Positions 1 through 10,773 of a stretch of 60,000 nucleotides of DNA are shown here, piece by piece. The stretch is from NCBI RefSeq assembly GCF_002117485.1, contig NZ_CP021030.1, positions 1 to 60,000 of the forward strand, written 5' to 3'. Each line of letters opens with the position of its first letter. Position 1 is the first letter of the stretch. This stretch comes from Rhizobium sp. NXC14 (GTDB taxonomy: Bacteria > Pseudomonadota > Alphaproteobacteria > Rhizobiales > Rhizobiaceae). The translations under genes and the position numbers were made by a program. The notes beneath the pieces were generated by a model that was not told where the DNA came from, searched no databases, and was given only the letters and a program-made list of their open reading frames with translations.

Positions 1-289
1 CAGCCAGAGAGGAGGAGGAAAAACGCTTTCGCCGTCGAGAACCCTCATGATCTTTCGCCGCCTATCGCTCAAGCGCGTCTTCCCTATAAAAAATCAAAGA
101 TATTTTAAAAGGTTTCTATTTCTTAGAGTCGGTGTCTATCAAGGATTAAAATCCATCCACCGCCGATGCCATTTGTCGCGCGTTCGACGAGGAACTCGAA
201 AGAATTTCCCCATTCCTGTCAAATTCCGGGGAGAATCCGAATCCGAAAGCGATTCCAAATTCTTGCCAGAGGACGAGTTTTTTCGTGCC

Positions 290-298
290 TGTGGATAA
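290..298 (-). other. DnaA box 1
   Basis: The plus strand reads TGTGGATAA, so the minus strand is TTATCCACA, an exact match to the consensus DnaA-binding 9-mer. It lies in the putative origin, 89 bp before the second identical box in the same orientation. Confidence 0.75.
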
Positions 299-378
299 GC
301 TGTGGGCCGCTGGACGACAAGTCGATTTCATCCCCAGCCTCCACAGGAGCGGCCGAAACCGGTCCGGAAGATTCGAAA

Positions 379-387
379 TGTGGATAA
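379..387 (-). other. DnaA box 2
   Basis: This is a second exact TTATCCACA (minus strand), five bases after a GANTC site at 370-374. A methylation site that close to a box could matter for once-per-cycle initiation, but that is inference. Confidence 0.75.
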
Positions 388-472
388 GCAGGCATGTTTT
401 CCCTTGCCCGAGACAGCCTCGCCGCCTTAGCTCTCCATCATCCAGTCTTTTCAACAGGCAGCGGAAAATAAC

Positions 473-1294
473 GTGGAGAACAGAACGAACTTCTTTCATC
501 TGCACCTGATTTCTGACTCGACCGGAGAGACTCTCATCTCCGCCGGCCGCGCCGCTTCGGCGCAGTTCAGATCCGCTCAGCCGATCGAACATGTCTATCC
601 CCTGATCCGCAATCGTAAACAGCTGCTGCCGGTTCTGCAGGCGATCGATGACGCGCCGGGGATCGTGCTCTACACGATTGTCGACCGCGATTTGGCGAAC
701 CTGATCGACGAACGCTGCGTCGAGATGGGTGTCGCCTCGGTCAATGTGCTGGAGCCGGTCATGAATGCGTTCCAGATCTATCTTGGCGCCCCGTCTCGCC
801 GCCGGGTCGGGGCCCAGCATGTGATGAATGCCGGCTACTTCGCCCGCATCGAGGCGTTGAACTTCACCATGGATCATGACGACGGCCAGATGCCGGATGA
901 TTACAACGACGCGGATGTTGTCATCATCGGTATCAGCCGGACATCGAAGACGCCGACCAGCATCTATCTCGCCAATCGCGGCATCAAGACGGCGAACATC
1001 CCGATCGTCTACGGCGTGCCCCTGCCGGAGAGCCTGCTCGTAGCGACAAAACCGCTGATCGTCTGCCTGATCGCCACCACCGACCGCATTTCCCAGGTCC
1101 GGGAAAATCGGGTGCTCGGGACGACGCAAGGTTTCGACCGCGAGCACTACACCGATCGAGCCACGATCTCGGAAGAGCTGAAATATGCCCGCTCCCTCTG
1201 CGCCCGCCACGGATGGCCGCTGATCGACGTTACGCGCCGCTCAATCGAGGAAACGGCGGCCGCCATTGTTGCCCTCCGCCCGAAGCTGCGTTAA
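473..1294 (+). CDS. ppsR: PEP synthase / pyruvate,phosphate dikinase regulatory protein (DUF299)
   Basis: A 273-residue protein of the DUF299 family: bifunctional Ser/Thr kinase and Pi-dependent pyrophosphorylases that switch PEP synthase or pyruvate,phosphate dikinase off (ADP-dependent phosphorylation) and on. Family signatures seen are the N-terminal [12 protein letters not shown] segment and the P-loop-like GISRTSKTP at about residues 159-167. Length is normal for the family. The start is GTG at 473, chosen because the conserved N-terminus begins there. It is the first gene after the putative origin and heads a run with maf, aroE, coaE and dnaQ. Which of the two target enzymes it controls cannot be told from this window; in rhizobia PPDK is a reasonable guess. 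Confidence 0.9.
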   Translation: MENRTNFFHLHLISDSTGETLISAGRAASAQFRSAQPIEHVYPLIRNRKQLLPVLQAIDDAPGIVLYTIVDRDLANLIDERCVEMGVASVNVLEPVMNAFQIYLGAPSRRRVGAQHVMNAGYFARIEALNFTMDHDDGQMPDDYNDADVVIIGISRTSKTPTSIYLANRGIKTANIPIVYGVPLPESLLVATKPLIVCLIATTDRISQVRENRVLGTTQGFDREHYTDRATISEELKYARSLCARHGWPLIDVTRRSIEETAAAIVALRPKLR

Positions 1295-1326
1295 GCGCTG
1301 ACAAAAAGCCGGGAGTGGGAGAAACC

Positions 1327-1926
1327 ATGACACCGAAACTCATCCTTGCATCGTCGAGCCCTTTTCGGCGGATGCTGATGGAAAATGCGGGTCTCTCCTT
1401 TGAGGCACATCCCGCGGAGATCGACGAAAGGGCGGTTGAAGCGCCGCTCGAAAAGGCCGGTGCGAAGCCGGACACCGTCGCCTGCATCCTGGCCAAGGCT
1501 AAAGCCGAAGATGTCAGCGCCCGTTTCCCCGAGGCTCTCGTCATCGGTTCGGATCAGACGATGTCGCTCGGCGACCGCGTTTTTCACAAACCGAAGGACA
1601 TGGCCGACGCCGCGAACCACCTTCGCGCTCTATCGGGCACCACCCATCGGCTGAACAGCGCCATCGCGATCGTCCGCGACGGCGCCGTCTTGTGGGAGCA
1701 TATCGGCCATGCCGAACTGACAATGCGATCCTTGACGGAAGATTTCATCGCCAGGCACCTGGCGCGGGTGGGCAAACGGGCGCTTTCCAGCGTCGGCGCC
1801 TATCAGCTGGAAGGCGAGGGCGTTCAACTCTTCGAGAAGATCGAGGGCGACTATTTCACCATACTCGGGCTGCCGATGCTTCCGCTCCTGGGAAAATTGC
1901 GAGAATTCGGGGCGATTGATGGATGA
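1327..1926 (+). CDS. maf: Maf-family nucleotide pyrophosphatase (YceF-like)
   Basis: A 199-residue Maf protein, a house-cleaning enzyme that hydrolyses non-canonical nucleoside triphosphates to monophosphates. Seen are the N-terminal [11 protein letters not shown] substrate loop, the EIDER motif and the GSDQ motif. GSDQ, in place of the ADT seen in the dTTP/UTP-type (YhdE) branch, points to the YceF branch that prefers 7-methyl-GTP; that preference is inferred from the family. The ATG at 1327 is preceded by GGGAG; a longer in-frame reading from 1213 overlaps ppsR and is rejected. Its last 8 bases overlap aroE, so the two are probably translationally coupled. Confidence 0.9.
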   Translation: MTPKLILASSSPFRRMLMENAGLSFEAHPAEIDERAVEAPLEKAGAKPDTVACILAKAKAEDVSARFPEALVIGSDQTMSLGDRVFHKPKDMADAANHLRALSGTTHRLNSAIAIVRDGAVLWEHIGHAELTMRSLTEDFIARHLARVGKRALSSVGAYQLEGEGVQLFEKIEGDYFTILGLPMLPLLGKLREFGAIDG

Positions 1927-2776
1927 TTCACGTGAAACACTGGGGCCGAATGCATTTGTTACGGGCTTTCCCATCAAGCATTCGCGCTCACCGCTGATAC
2001 ATGGATATTGGCTGAAGACGCTTGGCCTCCCGGGCAGCTACCGCGCCCACGAGGTGACACCCGATGCCTTTCACGATTTCATTGCCTCGCTGAAGGACGG
2101 CAGCTCCGGCTTTATTGGAGGCAATGTCACCATCCCCCACAAGGAACTTGCCTTCCGGCTCGCCGACAAGCCGGACGATCTGGCGCATGAACTCGGCGCT
2201 TCGAATACGCTCTGGTTGGAGGATGGTCTCCTGCATGCCACCAATACCGACGGCCGCGGCTTCACCGCCAATCTCGACGAGCGCCATTCCGGCTGGGACC
2301 GTCATGATACGGCCGTGGTCTTCGGTGCCGGCGGCGCGAGTCGGGCGATCATCCAAGCCGTCCGCGACCGTGGCTTCAGGGAAATCCACGTCGTCAACCG
2401 CACCGTCGAACGTGCGCAAGAGCTGGCCGATCGCTTCGGTCCGAGAGTTCGAGCCCATCCGGTGGGCGCGCTTGCCGAAGTCATGCATGGCGCTGGCCTC
2501 TTCATCAACACGACCTCGCTCGGCATGGATGGCGAAGCGGCGCCGTCGATCGATTTTGCGCCGCTCGCAACGGATGCCGTCGTCACCGATATCGTCTACA
2601 TCCCCTTGAAGACACCGATCCTGAGACAGGCGGAAGAGCAGGGACTCTCGGTCGTCGACGGTCTCGGCATGCTGCTGCACCAGGCTGTTCCCGGTTTCGA
2701 AAAATGGTTCCGCAAGCGTCCGGTCGTCGACGCGGCGCTGCGCGCTTTGATTATTGCCGACATGGAAGTCCATTGA
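1919..2776 (+). CDS. aroE: Shikimate dehydrogenase
   Basis: A 285-residue NADP-dependent enzyme reducing 3-dehydroshikimate to shikimate in aromatic amino acid synthesis. Seen are the substrate-binding SRSP serines in [14 protein letters not shown], the catalytic lysine in NVTIPHKE, the nucleotide-binding GAGGASRAI glycine loop, and NTTSLGM. The ATG at 1919 overlaps the end of maf; an upstream TTG at 1916 is less likely. The stop codon shares its last base with the coaE start. The first codons lie within the putative parS site. Confidence 0.95.
   Translation: MDDSRETLGPNAFVTGFPIKHSRSPLIHGYWLKTLGLPGSYRAHEVTPDAFHDFIASLKDGSSGFIGGNVTIPHKELAFRLADKPDDLAHELGASNTLWLEDGLLHATNTDGRGFTANLDERHSGWDRHDTAVVFGAGGASRAIIQAVRDRGFREIHVVNRTVERAQELADRFGPRVRAHPVGALAEVMHGAGLFINTTSLGMDGEAAPSIDFAPLATDAVVTDIVYIPLKTPILRQAEEQGLSVVDGLGMLLHQAVPGFEKWFRKRPVVDAALRALIIADMEVH
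1924..1939. other. Putative parS site (ParB binding), origin-proximal
   Basis: TGATTCACGTGAAACA matches the bacterial parS consensus TGTTTCACGTGAAACA at 15 of 16 positions, including the whole palindromic core TTCACGTGAA. It spans the maf stop codon and the first codons of aroE, about 1.5 kb from the putative origin, where chromosome-partitioning sites are usually found. A second copy with the same third-base difference is at 41007-41022. ParB binding itself is inferred. Confidence 0.7.
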
Positions 2777-3387
2777 TGCTGAAGATCGGACTCACCGGCT
2801 CAATCGGAATGGGAAAATCGACGGTCGGCAAACTCTTCGCCGAGGCCGGAATCCCCTTGAATGACTCCGACGCCGTGGTCCATGACCTCTACGCCGGCGA
2901 GGCAGCACCGCTTGTGGATGCCGCTTTCCCCGGCACGATGAAGGATGGAGCGGTTGACCGGCAGGAGCTGGGCCGCCAACTCGCGCTCGATTCCGAAGGC
3001 TTCAAGCGCCTCGAAGCGATCGTCCATCCGCTGGTGCGCAAACGGGAAACGGAATTTCTGGAGCGACAGCAGGCAGCCGGCGCCGAAATGGTCCTGCTCG
3101 ATATTCCGCTGCTCTTCGAAACCGGCGCCTGGGAGAGAGTGGATGTCATCGTTGTCGTCAGCACCGATCCACAGATTCAGCGTCAGAGGGTGCTTGCGCG
3201 CGACGACATGACGGAAGAAAAATTCGATATGATTCTCTCTCGCCAGACGCCGGATGCGGAAAAACGGCGCCGCGCCGATTATCTGGTCGACACCAGCCGC
3301 AGCATTGCGGAGACCAGGGCGCGGGTGCTTGAGATCGTCGCCGAGCTGAAAATGCGGATTGCCAATGGAGATTTCCGGAATGCGTGA
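2776..3387 (+). CDS. coaE: Dephospho-CoA kinase
   Basis: A 203-residue P-loop kinase that phosphorylates the 3'-hydroxyl of dephospho-CoA, the last step of CoA synthesis. Walker A is GSIGMGKST near the N-terminus, followed by the family NDSDAVVHDLY segment and LLDIPLLFETG. The TGATG overlap with aroE fixes the start at 2776. The 3' end overlaps dnaQ by 8 bases. Length is typical. Confidence 0.95.
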   Translation: MLKIGLTGSIGMGKSTVGKLFAEAGIPLNDSDAVVHDLYAGEAAPLVDAAFPGTMKDGAVDRQELGRQLALDSEGFKRLEAIVHPLVRKRETEFLERQQAAGAEMVLLDIPLLFETGAWERVDVIVVVSTDPQIQRQRVLARDDMTEEKFDMILSRQTPDAEKRRRADYLVDTSRSIAETRARVLEIVAELKMRIANGDFRNA

Positions 3388-4102
3388 GATCATCTTCGAT
3401 ACGGAAACCACCGGCCTCGACAACCGCGCCGACCGTATCATCGAAATCGGCGGCATCGAGCTCTTCAACCATTTTCCGACCGGCAACACGCTGCATATCT
3501 ACATCAATCCGGGAGACCAGAAGGTTCATCCGGATGCACTTGCGGTACACGGCATCACCGATGAATTCCTGAAGGACAAGAAGCCTTTCGCCGAGGTGGC
3601 CGAGGAAATCCTCGCCTTCTTCGGCGACGGCAAATGGATCGCCCATAACGCCACTTTCGATATGGGCTTCATCAACGCTGAATTCGCGCGGCTCGGTTTG
3701 CCGCCGATCTTGCCCGACAAAGTGGTCGATACGCTGTCGATGGCGCGGCGCAAGCACCCGATGGGACCGAATTCGCTCGACGCGCTCTGCCGGCGTTACG
3801 GCATCGACAACTCGCACCGTACCAAACACGGCGCGCTGCTCGACTCCGAACTATTGGCCGAAGTCTATATCGAGATGATCGGCGGCAGACAGGCTGCGTT
3901 CGGCCTGAGCATATCGGGTCAACCCGGCCAGGCGGCCCGCGGTGAAATGGCGATGGAAGATGATATGGCGTTTGCCGCGGCGCTCGAACGCCCTCGTCCG
4001 CTTGGCTCCCGGCTCAGCCAGTCCGAAGCGCAGGCGCATGAGGCGCTGGTCGCCAAGCTCGGCGAAAAGGGCATTTGGGCGAAATACGCCCGCCCGAATT
4101 GA
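3380..4102 (+). CDS. dnaQ: DNA polymerase III epsilon subunit (3'-5' proofreading exonuclease)
   Basis: A 240-residue DEDDh exonuclease that proofreads for the replicative polymerase. Exo I is FDTETTGLD (Asp7, Glu9), Exo II is NATFDMGF, and Exo III includes the HGALLDSELLAEVY segment with its His and Asp. The C-terminal tail would contact the alpha subunit. The start at 3380 is chosen over an in-frame ATG at 3365 because the exonuclease fold begins at MREIIFDTE and GGAG lies about 9 bases upstream. It is last in the origin-side cluster, convergent with secB. Confidence 0.95.
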   Translation: MREIIFDTETTGLDNRADRIIEIGGIELFNHFPTGNTLHIYINPGDQKVHPDALAVHGITDEFLKDKKPFAEVAEEILAFFGDGKWIAHNATFDMGFINAEFARLGLPPILPDKVVDTLSMARRKHPMGPNSLDALCRRYGIDNSHRTKHGALLDSELLAEVYIEMIGGRQAAFGLSISGQPGQAARGEMAMEDDMAFAAALERPRPLGSRLSQSEAQAHEALVAKLGEKGIWAKYARPN

Positions 4103-4104
4103 AA

Positions 4105-4127
4105 ATGCCCGGGACCGGCCCGGGCAT
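4105..4127. terminator. Hairpin between convergent dnaQ and secB
   Basis: A perfect 9-bp stem ATGCCCGGG / CCCGGGCAT with a 5-base loop lies just after the dnaQ stop and before the secB stop. The minus-strand side is followed by a short T-rich tail, so it may act best for secB. No clear U-tract follows on the plus strand. Confidence 0.5.
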
Positions 4128-4153
4128 CCGCATGTCAGAATCCAAAAATTCGA

Positions 4154-4636
4154 TCAGTTCGGAACGGCCTGAACCTTGGCGCGGGCCTGTTCTTCGGCAA
4201 CGCGCTGAGCGAACATCTGCGTGAAGTCGATCGGATCGATCATCAGCGGCGGGAAACCGCCGTTACGGGTCACGTCGGCGATGATCTGCCGGGCGAAGGG
4301 GAAGAGCATGCGCGGGCACTCGATGAAGAGCACCGGCAGCATGTGCTCCTGCGGGAAACCGGCAACGCGGAAGACGCCACCATAAACAAGTTCCGTATGG
4401 AACACCGTCTTGTCGCCATCCTTGGCTTCGGCATTCAGCGACAGCACGACATCGAAATCCGTGTCGGAAAGCGGATTGGCGTTGACGTTCACATTGATGT
4501 TGATCGTTGGCGCCTTGTCGCGGGCCTGCAGCGAACGCGGCGCACCCGGATTTTCGAAGGAGAGGTCCTTGGTATATTGCGCAAGGATCGAAAGGGTCGG
4601 GTTGGTCGCACCGTTGCTGTTGTTATCGTCTGCCAT
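4154..4636 (-). CDS. secB: Protein-export chaperone SecB
   Basis: A 160-residue SecB, the tetrameric cytosolic chaperone that holds preproteins unfolded and passes them to SecA. The family core is visible in the [10 protein letters not shown] segment, LSLNAEA, YGGVFRV and the [21 protein letters not shown] helix region. The start MADDNNSNG at 4636 is preceded by GAGGAAAAG; a longer reading to 4681 is not needed. It lies 101 bp downstream of fxsA on the same strand. Confidence 0.95.
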   Translation of the reverse strand: MADDNNSNGATNPTLSILAQYTKDLSFENPGAPRSLQARDKAPTININVNVNANPLSDTDFDVVLSLNAEAKDGDKTVFHTELVYGGVFRVAGFPQEHMLPVLFIECPRMLFPFARQIIADVTRNGGFPPLMIDPIDFTQMFAQRVAEEQARAKVQAVPN

Positions 4637-4737
4637 TGGCTTTTCCTCGAAGGGCATGGGAATGGTGCCGCCATCTAACATTTCGGGGAGGGGCTTACAA
4701 CCCTGGGCGCAAGCCGCACCCGATCACCGGCAAAGCC

Positions 4738-5253
4738 TCAGTCCCCGAGATGTTTGCCGGACCATGGCGAGTTGCGATCCGGCTCCCTATGATAGTCCTC
4801 CTCGTCGAGATCGACCACCTTCGAATTTGAATTGCGATCGCGGAAGTCGGGTTTCGCGCCATTGGAAAAGCCGCTTCTGGCGTTGACGACGACGAAGCGT
4901 TTGGCGATCGACCGCCAGAGGAGATCGCGCACCGGCGGAATGAGAATGAGGATGGCGATGATATCCGTGAGGAAACCGGGAATGATCAGCAGCAGCGCGG
5001 CAATCACCGTCATTGCCGGCTTCAGCAGATCACGACCGGGCATCACGCCGTTCCGCCCTTCGCTCGACATCCGGCGCAGGATGCCGATCCCCTGCCGGCG
5101 CAGCAGGACCACGCCGAAGATGAAGCTCGCCATGAGGAGCGCAAGCGTCAGCGCCAGGCCGATTGCGCGACCGACAATGACGAAGCCGGCAATTTCGCCA
5201 AGCGGCAGCAACAGAATGAAAGCCGGCAGAATTGAAAAACGCATGGTCGTCAT
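4738..5253 (-). CDS. fxsA: FxsA family membrane protein
   Basis: A 171-residue inner-membrane protein of the FxsA family, named for an E. coli protein that relieves exclusion of phage T7 by the F plasmid; its normal role is not known. Hydrophobic segments are seen at about residues 7-27 and 30-50, and again at about 78-100, followed by a charged cytoplasmic tail. A small downstream alternative start (MRFS, three codons in) is possible. It is divergent from the Tim44-like gene, with 123 bp between them that must hold both promoters. Confidence 0.85.
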   Translation of the reverse strand: MTTMRFSILPAFILLLPLGEIAGFVIVGRAIGLALTLALLMASFIFGVVLLRRQGIGILRRMSSEGRNGVMPGRDLLKPAMTVIAALLLIIPGFLTDIIAILILIPPVRDLLWRSIAKRFVVVNARSGFSNGAKPDFRDRNSNSKVVDLDEEDYHREPDRNSPWSGKHLGD

Positions 5254-5376
5254 GTCCCGGCTTTTGCCGGTCTCCTCGTGGCGCCGGCGAAGATGCCAGC
5301 CATCATTTGAATCATCTGTATAGGCGGACTATATGGGAGTACAAATCAGAGATGTTAACGGCGGTTGCGACTGGAT

Positions 5377-6081
5377 ATGAGTTCGAACGACTTCATCACA
5401 TTATTCTTCCTGGTGGCGGCGGTGCTGATCTTCTTTCAGCTCCGCTCCGTGCTCGGGCGCCGCACAGGAAATGAGAAGCCGCCCCGCGATCTCTATAGGC
5501 CAAGGGATGCTGCTCCGGCTGAGGCTGCCGACGCCGGCAAGGTCGTGACGCTGCCGCGCCGTGATGCGACGGCCGAGGACGACGAGCGCTTCTCTGCCAT
5601 CGACGCCTTTGCCGCGCCGGGGACCCCGCTCAACGAATCGCTGCGCGCCCTGAATAAGGCCGATTCCTCCTTCAGCCCGAAGGAGTTTCTGAACGGTGCC
5701 CGCATGGCCTACGAAATGATCGTCATGGCCTATGCCGATGGCGATCGCAAAACCCTTAAGAACCTTTTGTCCCGTGAGGTTTATGACGGATTCGAGGCGG
5801 CGATTGCCGAGCGCGAAGCCCGCGGCGAAAAGGTCAAGTCCACCTTCGTCGGCATCGACAAGGCCGAAATCACCCATGCCGAGACGAAGGGCAGCGAAGC
5901 GCAGATCACCGTGCGCATCGTCAGCCAGCTGATCTCGGCGACTTACGACAAGGCTGATGTCCTGATCGAGGGCGACGCCGAAAACGTCGCCGAGGTCAAC
6001 GACCTCTGGACCTTCGCCCGCGACACCCGCTCGCGTGATCCGAACTGGAAACTTGTGGCGACCGAATCGGAACATGAGTGA
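5377..6081 (+). CDS. Tim44/TimA-like domain protein
   Basis: A 234-residue protein with one N-terminal membrane segment (FITLFFLVAAVLIFF) followed by a low-complexity linker and a C-terminal Tim44-like domain (about residues 95-230; FLNGARMAYEMIVMAYADGDRK is the recognisable start, broken by a short loop). In mitochondria Tim44 tethers the import motor; in alphaproteobacteria the homologue TimA is membrane bound and its substrate is unclear. The ATG at 5377 is chosen over an in-frame TTG four codons earlier. It overlaps mltA by 8 bases and begins the timA-mltA-smr-xre run that precedes gyrB. Confidence 0.85.
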   Translation: MSSNDFITLFFLVAAVLIFFQLRSVLGRRTGNEKPPRDLYRPRDAAPAEAADAGKVVTLPRRDATAEDDERFSAIDAFAAPGTPLNESLRALNKADSSFSPKEFLNGARMAYEMIVMAYADGDRKTLKNLLSREVYDGFEAAIAEREARGEKVKSTFVGIDKAEITHAETKGSEAQITVRIVSQLISATYDKADVLIEGDAENVAEVNDLWTFARDTRSRDPNWKLVATESEHE

Positions 6082-7195
6082 TCAGGCATCGGACTTCGTC
6101 CTGCAGGCCATCAGCTTCGATAATTTGGAAGGCTGGAAGGATGATGATCCCTCCGGCCTTTTTGAAGTGATGGGGCGCTGCCGCCGGCAGATCACCGACG
6201 TAAAGCCCTACCGTACTGGCTCGCTCGGCCTGAGCGCCGAGGACCTGCTTCCACTTCTGATGGACGCTGAAAATTTTACGCCGTCGTCGCCGGCAGCGGC
6301 GCGCGCCTTTTTCGAGACGCGTTGCCGGCCATTTCTGATCCGCCGCAAGGACGGCAAGTCCGGTTTCGTCACCGCCTTTTATGAGCCGGAGGTCGAGGTA
6401 TCGGATCGGCCAAACGAGCTCTTCCGTTTCCCCTTCTACAGCCGTCCGAACGATCTGATCGATCTCGATGACGGCAATCGCCCGGCCGAACTGGATGGAT
6501 CCTATGTTTTCGGCCGCTTGCATGATGATGGCCGCATTGACGCTTATCCGGATCGCCGTGAGATCGATCAGGGCTTTCTCGCCGGTCGCGGCCTGGAAAT
6601 CGCCTGGGCGAAATCGAAGGTCGATGTCTTCTTCGTGCATGTGCAGGGTGCCGCGCGCCTGCGTTATCGAGACGGGCGTATCGGCCGTATCACTTACGCG
6701 GCAAAGGCAGGGCATCCCTTCTCGGCGATCGGCAAGCTCTTGATCGACCGCGGTGAGATCGACCGCGCCGAGATTTCCATGCAGTCGATCCGCGCCTGGC
6801 TGGCCCGCAATCCCGAGCGGGTGGACGAGGTGCTATGGCACAACCGCTCCTATATTTTCTTCCGGGAAGCGGCGGTTGCCGATCCTGAGGCGGGTCCGAT
6901 TGCCGCCGCCAAGGTGCCGCTTCTCGCCGGGCGCTCGCTCGCGGTCGACCGGCTGATCCATACCTTCGGTTTCCCCTTTTTCATCCGCGCTGACAGCCTC
7001 ACCCATCTTGATCGCGGCCGCCCCTTCCGCCGGCTGATGCTGGCGCTCGACACCGGCTCGGCGATTGTCGGGCCGGCGCGCGGCGATATCTTTACTGGTT
7101 CAGGGGACTTGGCCGGAGAGCGCGCCGGCACCGTCCGCAACGACGCCGATTTCGTCATCCTCATTCCCAAAGCCGCCGCCGGGCGTTTCGACTGA
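6074..7195 (+). CDS. mltA: Membrane-bound lytic murein transglycosylase A-like protein
   Basis: A 373-residue MltA-family protein that would cleave the MurNAc-GlcNAc bond of peptidoglycan with formation of anhydro-MurNAc. Seen are the MltA core (GFVTAFYEPEVEVS) and the C-terminal 3D domain with conserved aspartates (DTGSAIVGPARGDIFTG, then DADFVILIPK). Odd point: the N-terminus MSDQASDFVLQAISFDN has no signal peptide or lipobox, unlike E. coli MltA, and the overlap with the gene before leaves no room for one without a much longer coding overlap. Either export is unusual or the enzyme works differently. Confidence 0.88.
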   Translation: MSDQASDFVLQAISFDNLEGWKDDDPSGLFEVMGRCRRQITDVKPYRTGSLGLSAEDLLPLLMDAENFTPSSPAAARAFFETRCRPFLIRRKDGKSGFVTAFYEPEVEVSDRPNELFRFPFYSRPNDLIDLDDGNRPAELDGSYVFGRLHDDGRIDAYPDRREIDQGFLAGRGLEIAWAKSKVDVFFVHVQGAARLRYRDGRIGRITYAAKAGHPFSAIGKLLIDRGEIDRAEISMQSIRAWLARNPERVDEVLWHNRSYIFFREAAVADPEAGPIAAAKVPLLAGRSLAVDRLIHTFGFPFFIRADSLTHLDRGRPFRRLMLALDTGSAIVGPARGDIFTGSGDLAGERAGTVRNDADFVILIPKAAAGRFD

Positions 7196-7764
7196 TGGCC
7201 AGGGATCGCAAGCTCAGCGCCGATGAGAGGATCCTGTGGGGCAAGGTGGCCCGCAGCACGCGGCCGATGCCCGGAAAAGCGAACGAGTTGACCGAGCTTG
7301 ACGCCTTTCTGGCCGAAGCGGAAGCGGCGGCAGAACGGCAGACAGCCGAAAAGCAGACCTCCGTTGCGCCGACGGCAGCACAGCCGGCCCCACCGTCGAC
7401 GCCGAGACAGCCGGCGAAGGCGCACCATCCGCTGGAAAGACCGGTCAAGCGCAAAATCGCCAAAGGCTGGCTGGCGCTCGAGGCGCGCATTGACCTGCAT
7501 GGCCTGGTGCAGAGCGAGGCCCATGTCATCCTGCTCGATTTTTTAATCCGCGCCCATGAACGCGGCATGCGCCATGTGCTTGTCATCACCGGCAAGGGCA
7601 GCTCGCTGGGCAGCGAGGGTGCGTTGAAAAGAGTGGTTCCCCTGTGGTTCTCGAAGCCGGAATTCCGCTACCTGATCTCCTCCTATGAGCCAGCCGCACA
7701 GCATCATGGCGGTGAGGGAGCGCTCTATATCCGGCTGTCGCGGCGGCATGGGGAAAAGCCATGA
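7195..7764 (+). CDS. Smr-domain protein (possible nuclease)
   Basis: A 189-residue protein with a disordered Ala/Pro/Gln-rich N-terminal half and a C-terminal Smr domain (about residues 95-187), the domain found at the end of MutS2. Seen are DLHGLVQSEAH, the VITGKG loop, and HHGGEGALYIRL. Small Smr proteins of this kind (SmrA/SmrB type) can be endonucleases; E. coli SmrB rescues collided ribosomes by cutting mRNA. The role here is inferred from the family only. The start overlaps the mltA stop by one base, and the end overlaps the next gene by four (ATGA). Confidence 0.85.
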   Translation: MARDRKLSADERILWGKVARSTRPMPGKANELTELDAFLAEAEAAAERQTAEKQTSVAPTAAQPAPPSTPRQPAKAHHPLERPVKRKIAKGWLALEARIDLHGLVQSEAHVILLDFLIRAHERGMRHVLVITGKGSSLGSEGALKRVVPLWFSKPEFRYLISSYEPAAQHHGGEGALYIRLSRRHGEKP

Positions 7765-8138
7765 CACCCTTTGGAGAGGCGGTTCGCAGGCTGAGGGCGC
7801 GAAAGGGCGTCTCGCAGAAGGAGATGGCGCAAGCACTAAACGTCTCCCCCGCCTATCTCTCGGCGCTCGAACATGGCAAGCGCGGCCTGCCGACATTCGA
7901 CCTGCTGCAGCGCATCGCCGGCTACTTCAACATCATCTGGGACGAGGCCGAGGAACTGTTCCTGCTTGCCCGCTCCTCCGACCCGCGCGTCGTCATCGAC
8001 ACGTCGGGCCTGCCGCCGGAATATACCGAACTCGCCAACCGGCTGGCCCGGCGGATCCGCGACCTTGACAGCGCCGAGATCGCCCGGTTATCGGCTGTTC
8101 TCGAAAATGGCGGCAAAGGTGACGGAAAAGCGTCATAA
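7761..8138 (+). CDS. XRE-family transcriptional regulator
   Basis: A 125-residue protein with an N-terminal Cro/C1-type helix-turn-helix (about residues 5-60: LRARKGVSQKEMAQALNVSP is the start of it) and a short C-terminal helix region with no recognised ligand domain. It is translationally coupled to the Smr gene by an ATGA overlap and lies upstream of gyrB with a 135-bp gap. Targets are unknown; self-regulation of the timA-mltA-smr operon is a fair guess. Confidence 0.85.
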   Translation: MTPFGEAVRRLRARKGVSQKEMAQALNVSPAYLSALEHGKRGLPTFDLLQRIAGYFNIIWDEAEELFLLARSSDPRVVIDTSGLPPEYTELANRLARRIRDLDSAEIARLSAVLENGGKGDGKAS

Positions 8139-10709
<2,571 letters not shown>

Positions 10710-10725
10710 TCGATGTGCCTTCAAT

Positions 10726-10759
10726 AAAAGCCCCGCCGTCTTGCGGCGGCGGGGCTTTT
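10726..10759. terminator. Rho-independent terminator between gyrB and the nitroreductase gene
   Basis: A 13-bp perfect stem AAAAGCCCCGCCG / CGGCGGGGCTTTT with an 8-base loop follows the gyrB stop by 16 bases. A- and T-runs flank both sides, so it can serve both convergent genes. Confidence 0.85.
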
Positions 10760-10773
10760 GCTTGTTCTGTCGC

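Larger units (their letters stand above)
1..472. other. Putative chromosomal replication origin (oriC)
   Basis: No convincing gene lies in this stretch. It holds an AT-rich segment at about 81-120, two perfect 9-mer DnaA boxes in the same orientation (290-298 and 379-387), and five GANTC sites (126-130, 233-237, 239-243, 251-255, 370-374), where about two would be expected by chance in this length. GANTC is the target of the alphaproteobacterial cell-cycle methylase CcrM. In Caulobacter and rhizobia the origin lies beside hemE and the ppsR/maf/aroE/coaE/dnaQ block, which is exactly what follows here; hemE would lie just outside the window. That the sequence starts here also fits the custom of numbering from the origin. 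A short ORF at 47-298 is rejected as coding. The limits are approximate. Confidence 0.68.

Noticed and set aside
92..149. CtrA (TTAA-N7-TTAA) or IHF sites in the origin
   Set aside because: TTAA occurs at 105-108 and 146-149, but the spacing does not fit CtrA, and the ATCAA near 93 does not complete an IHF consensus.
47..298. 83-codon open frame in the putative origin
   Set aside because: Arg/Ser/Phe-rich with no ribosome site, and it spans AT-rich DNA and GANTC sites; more likely non-coding.
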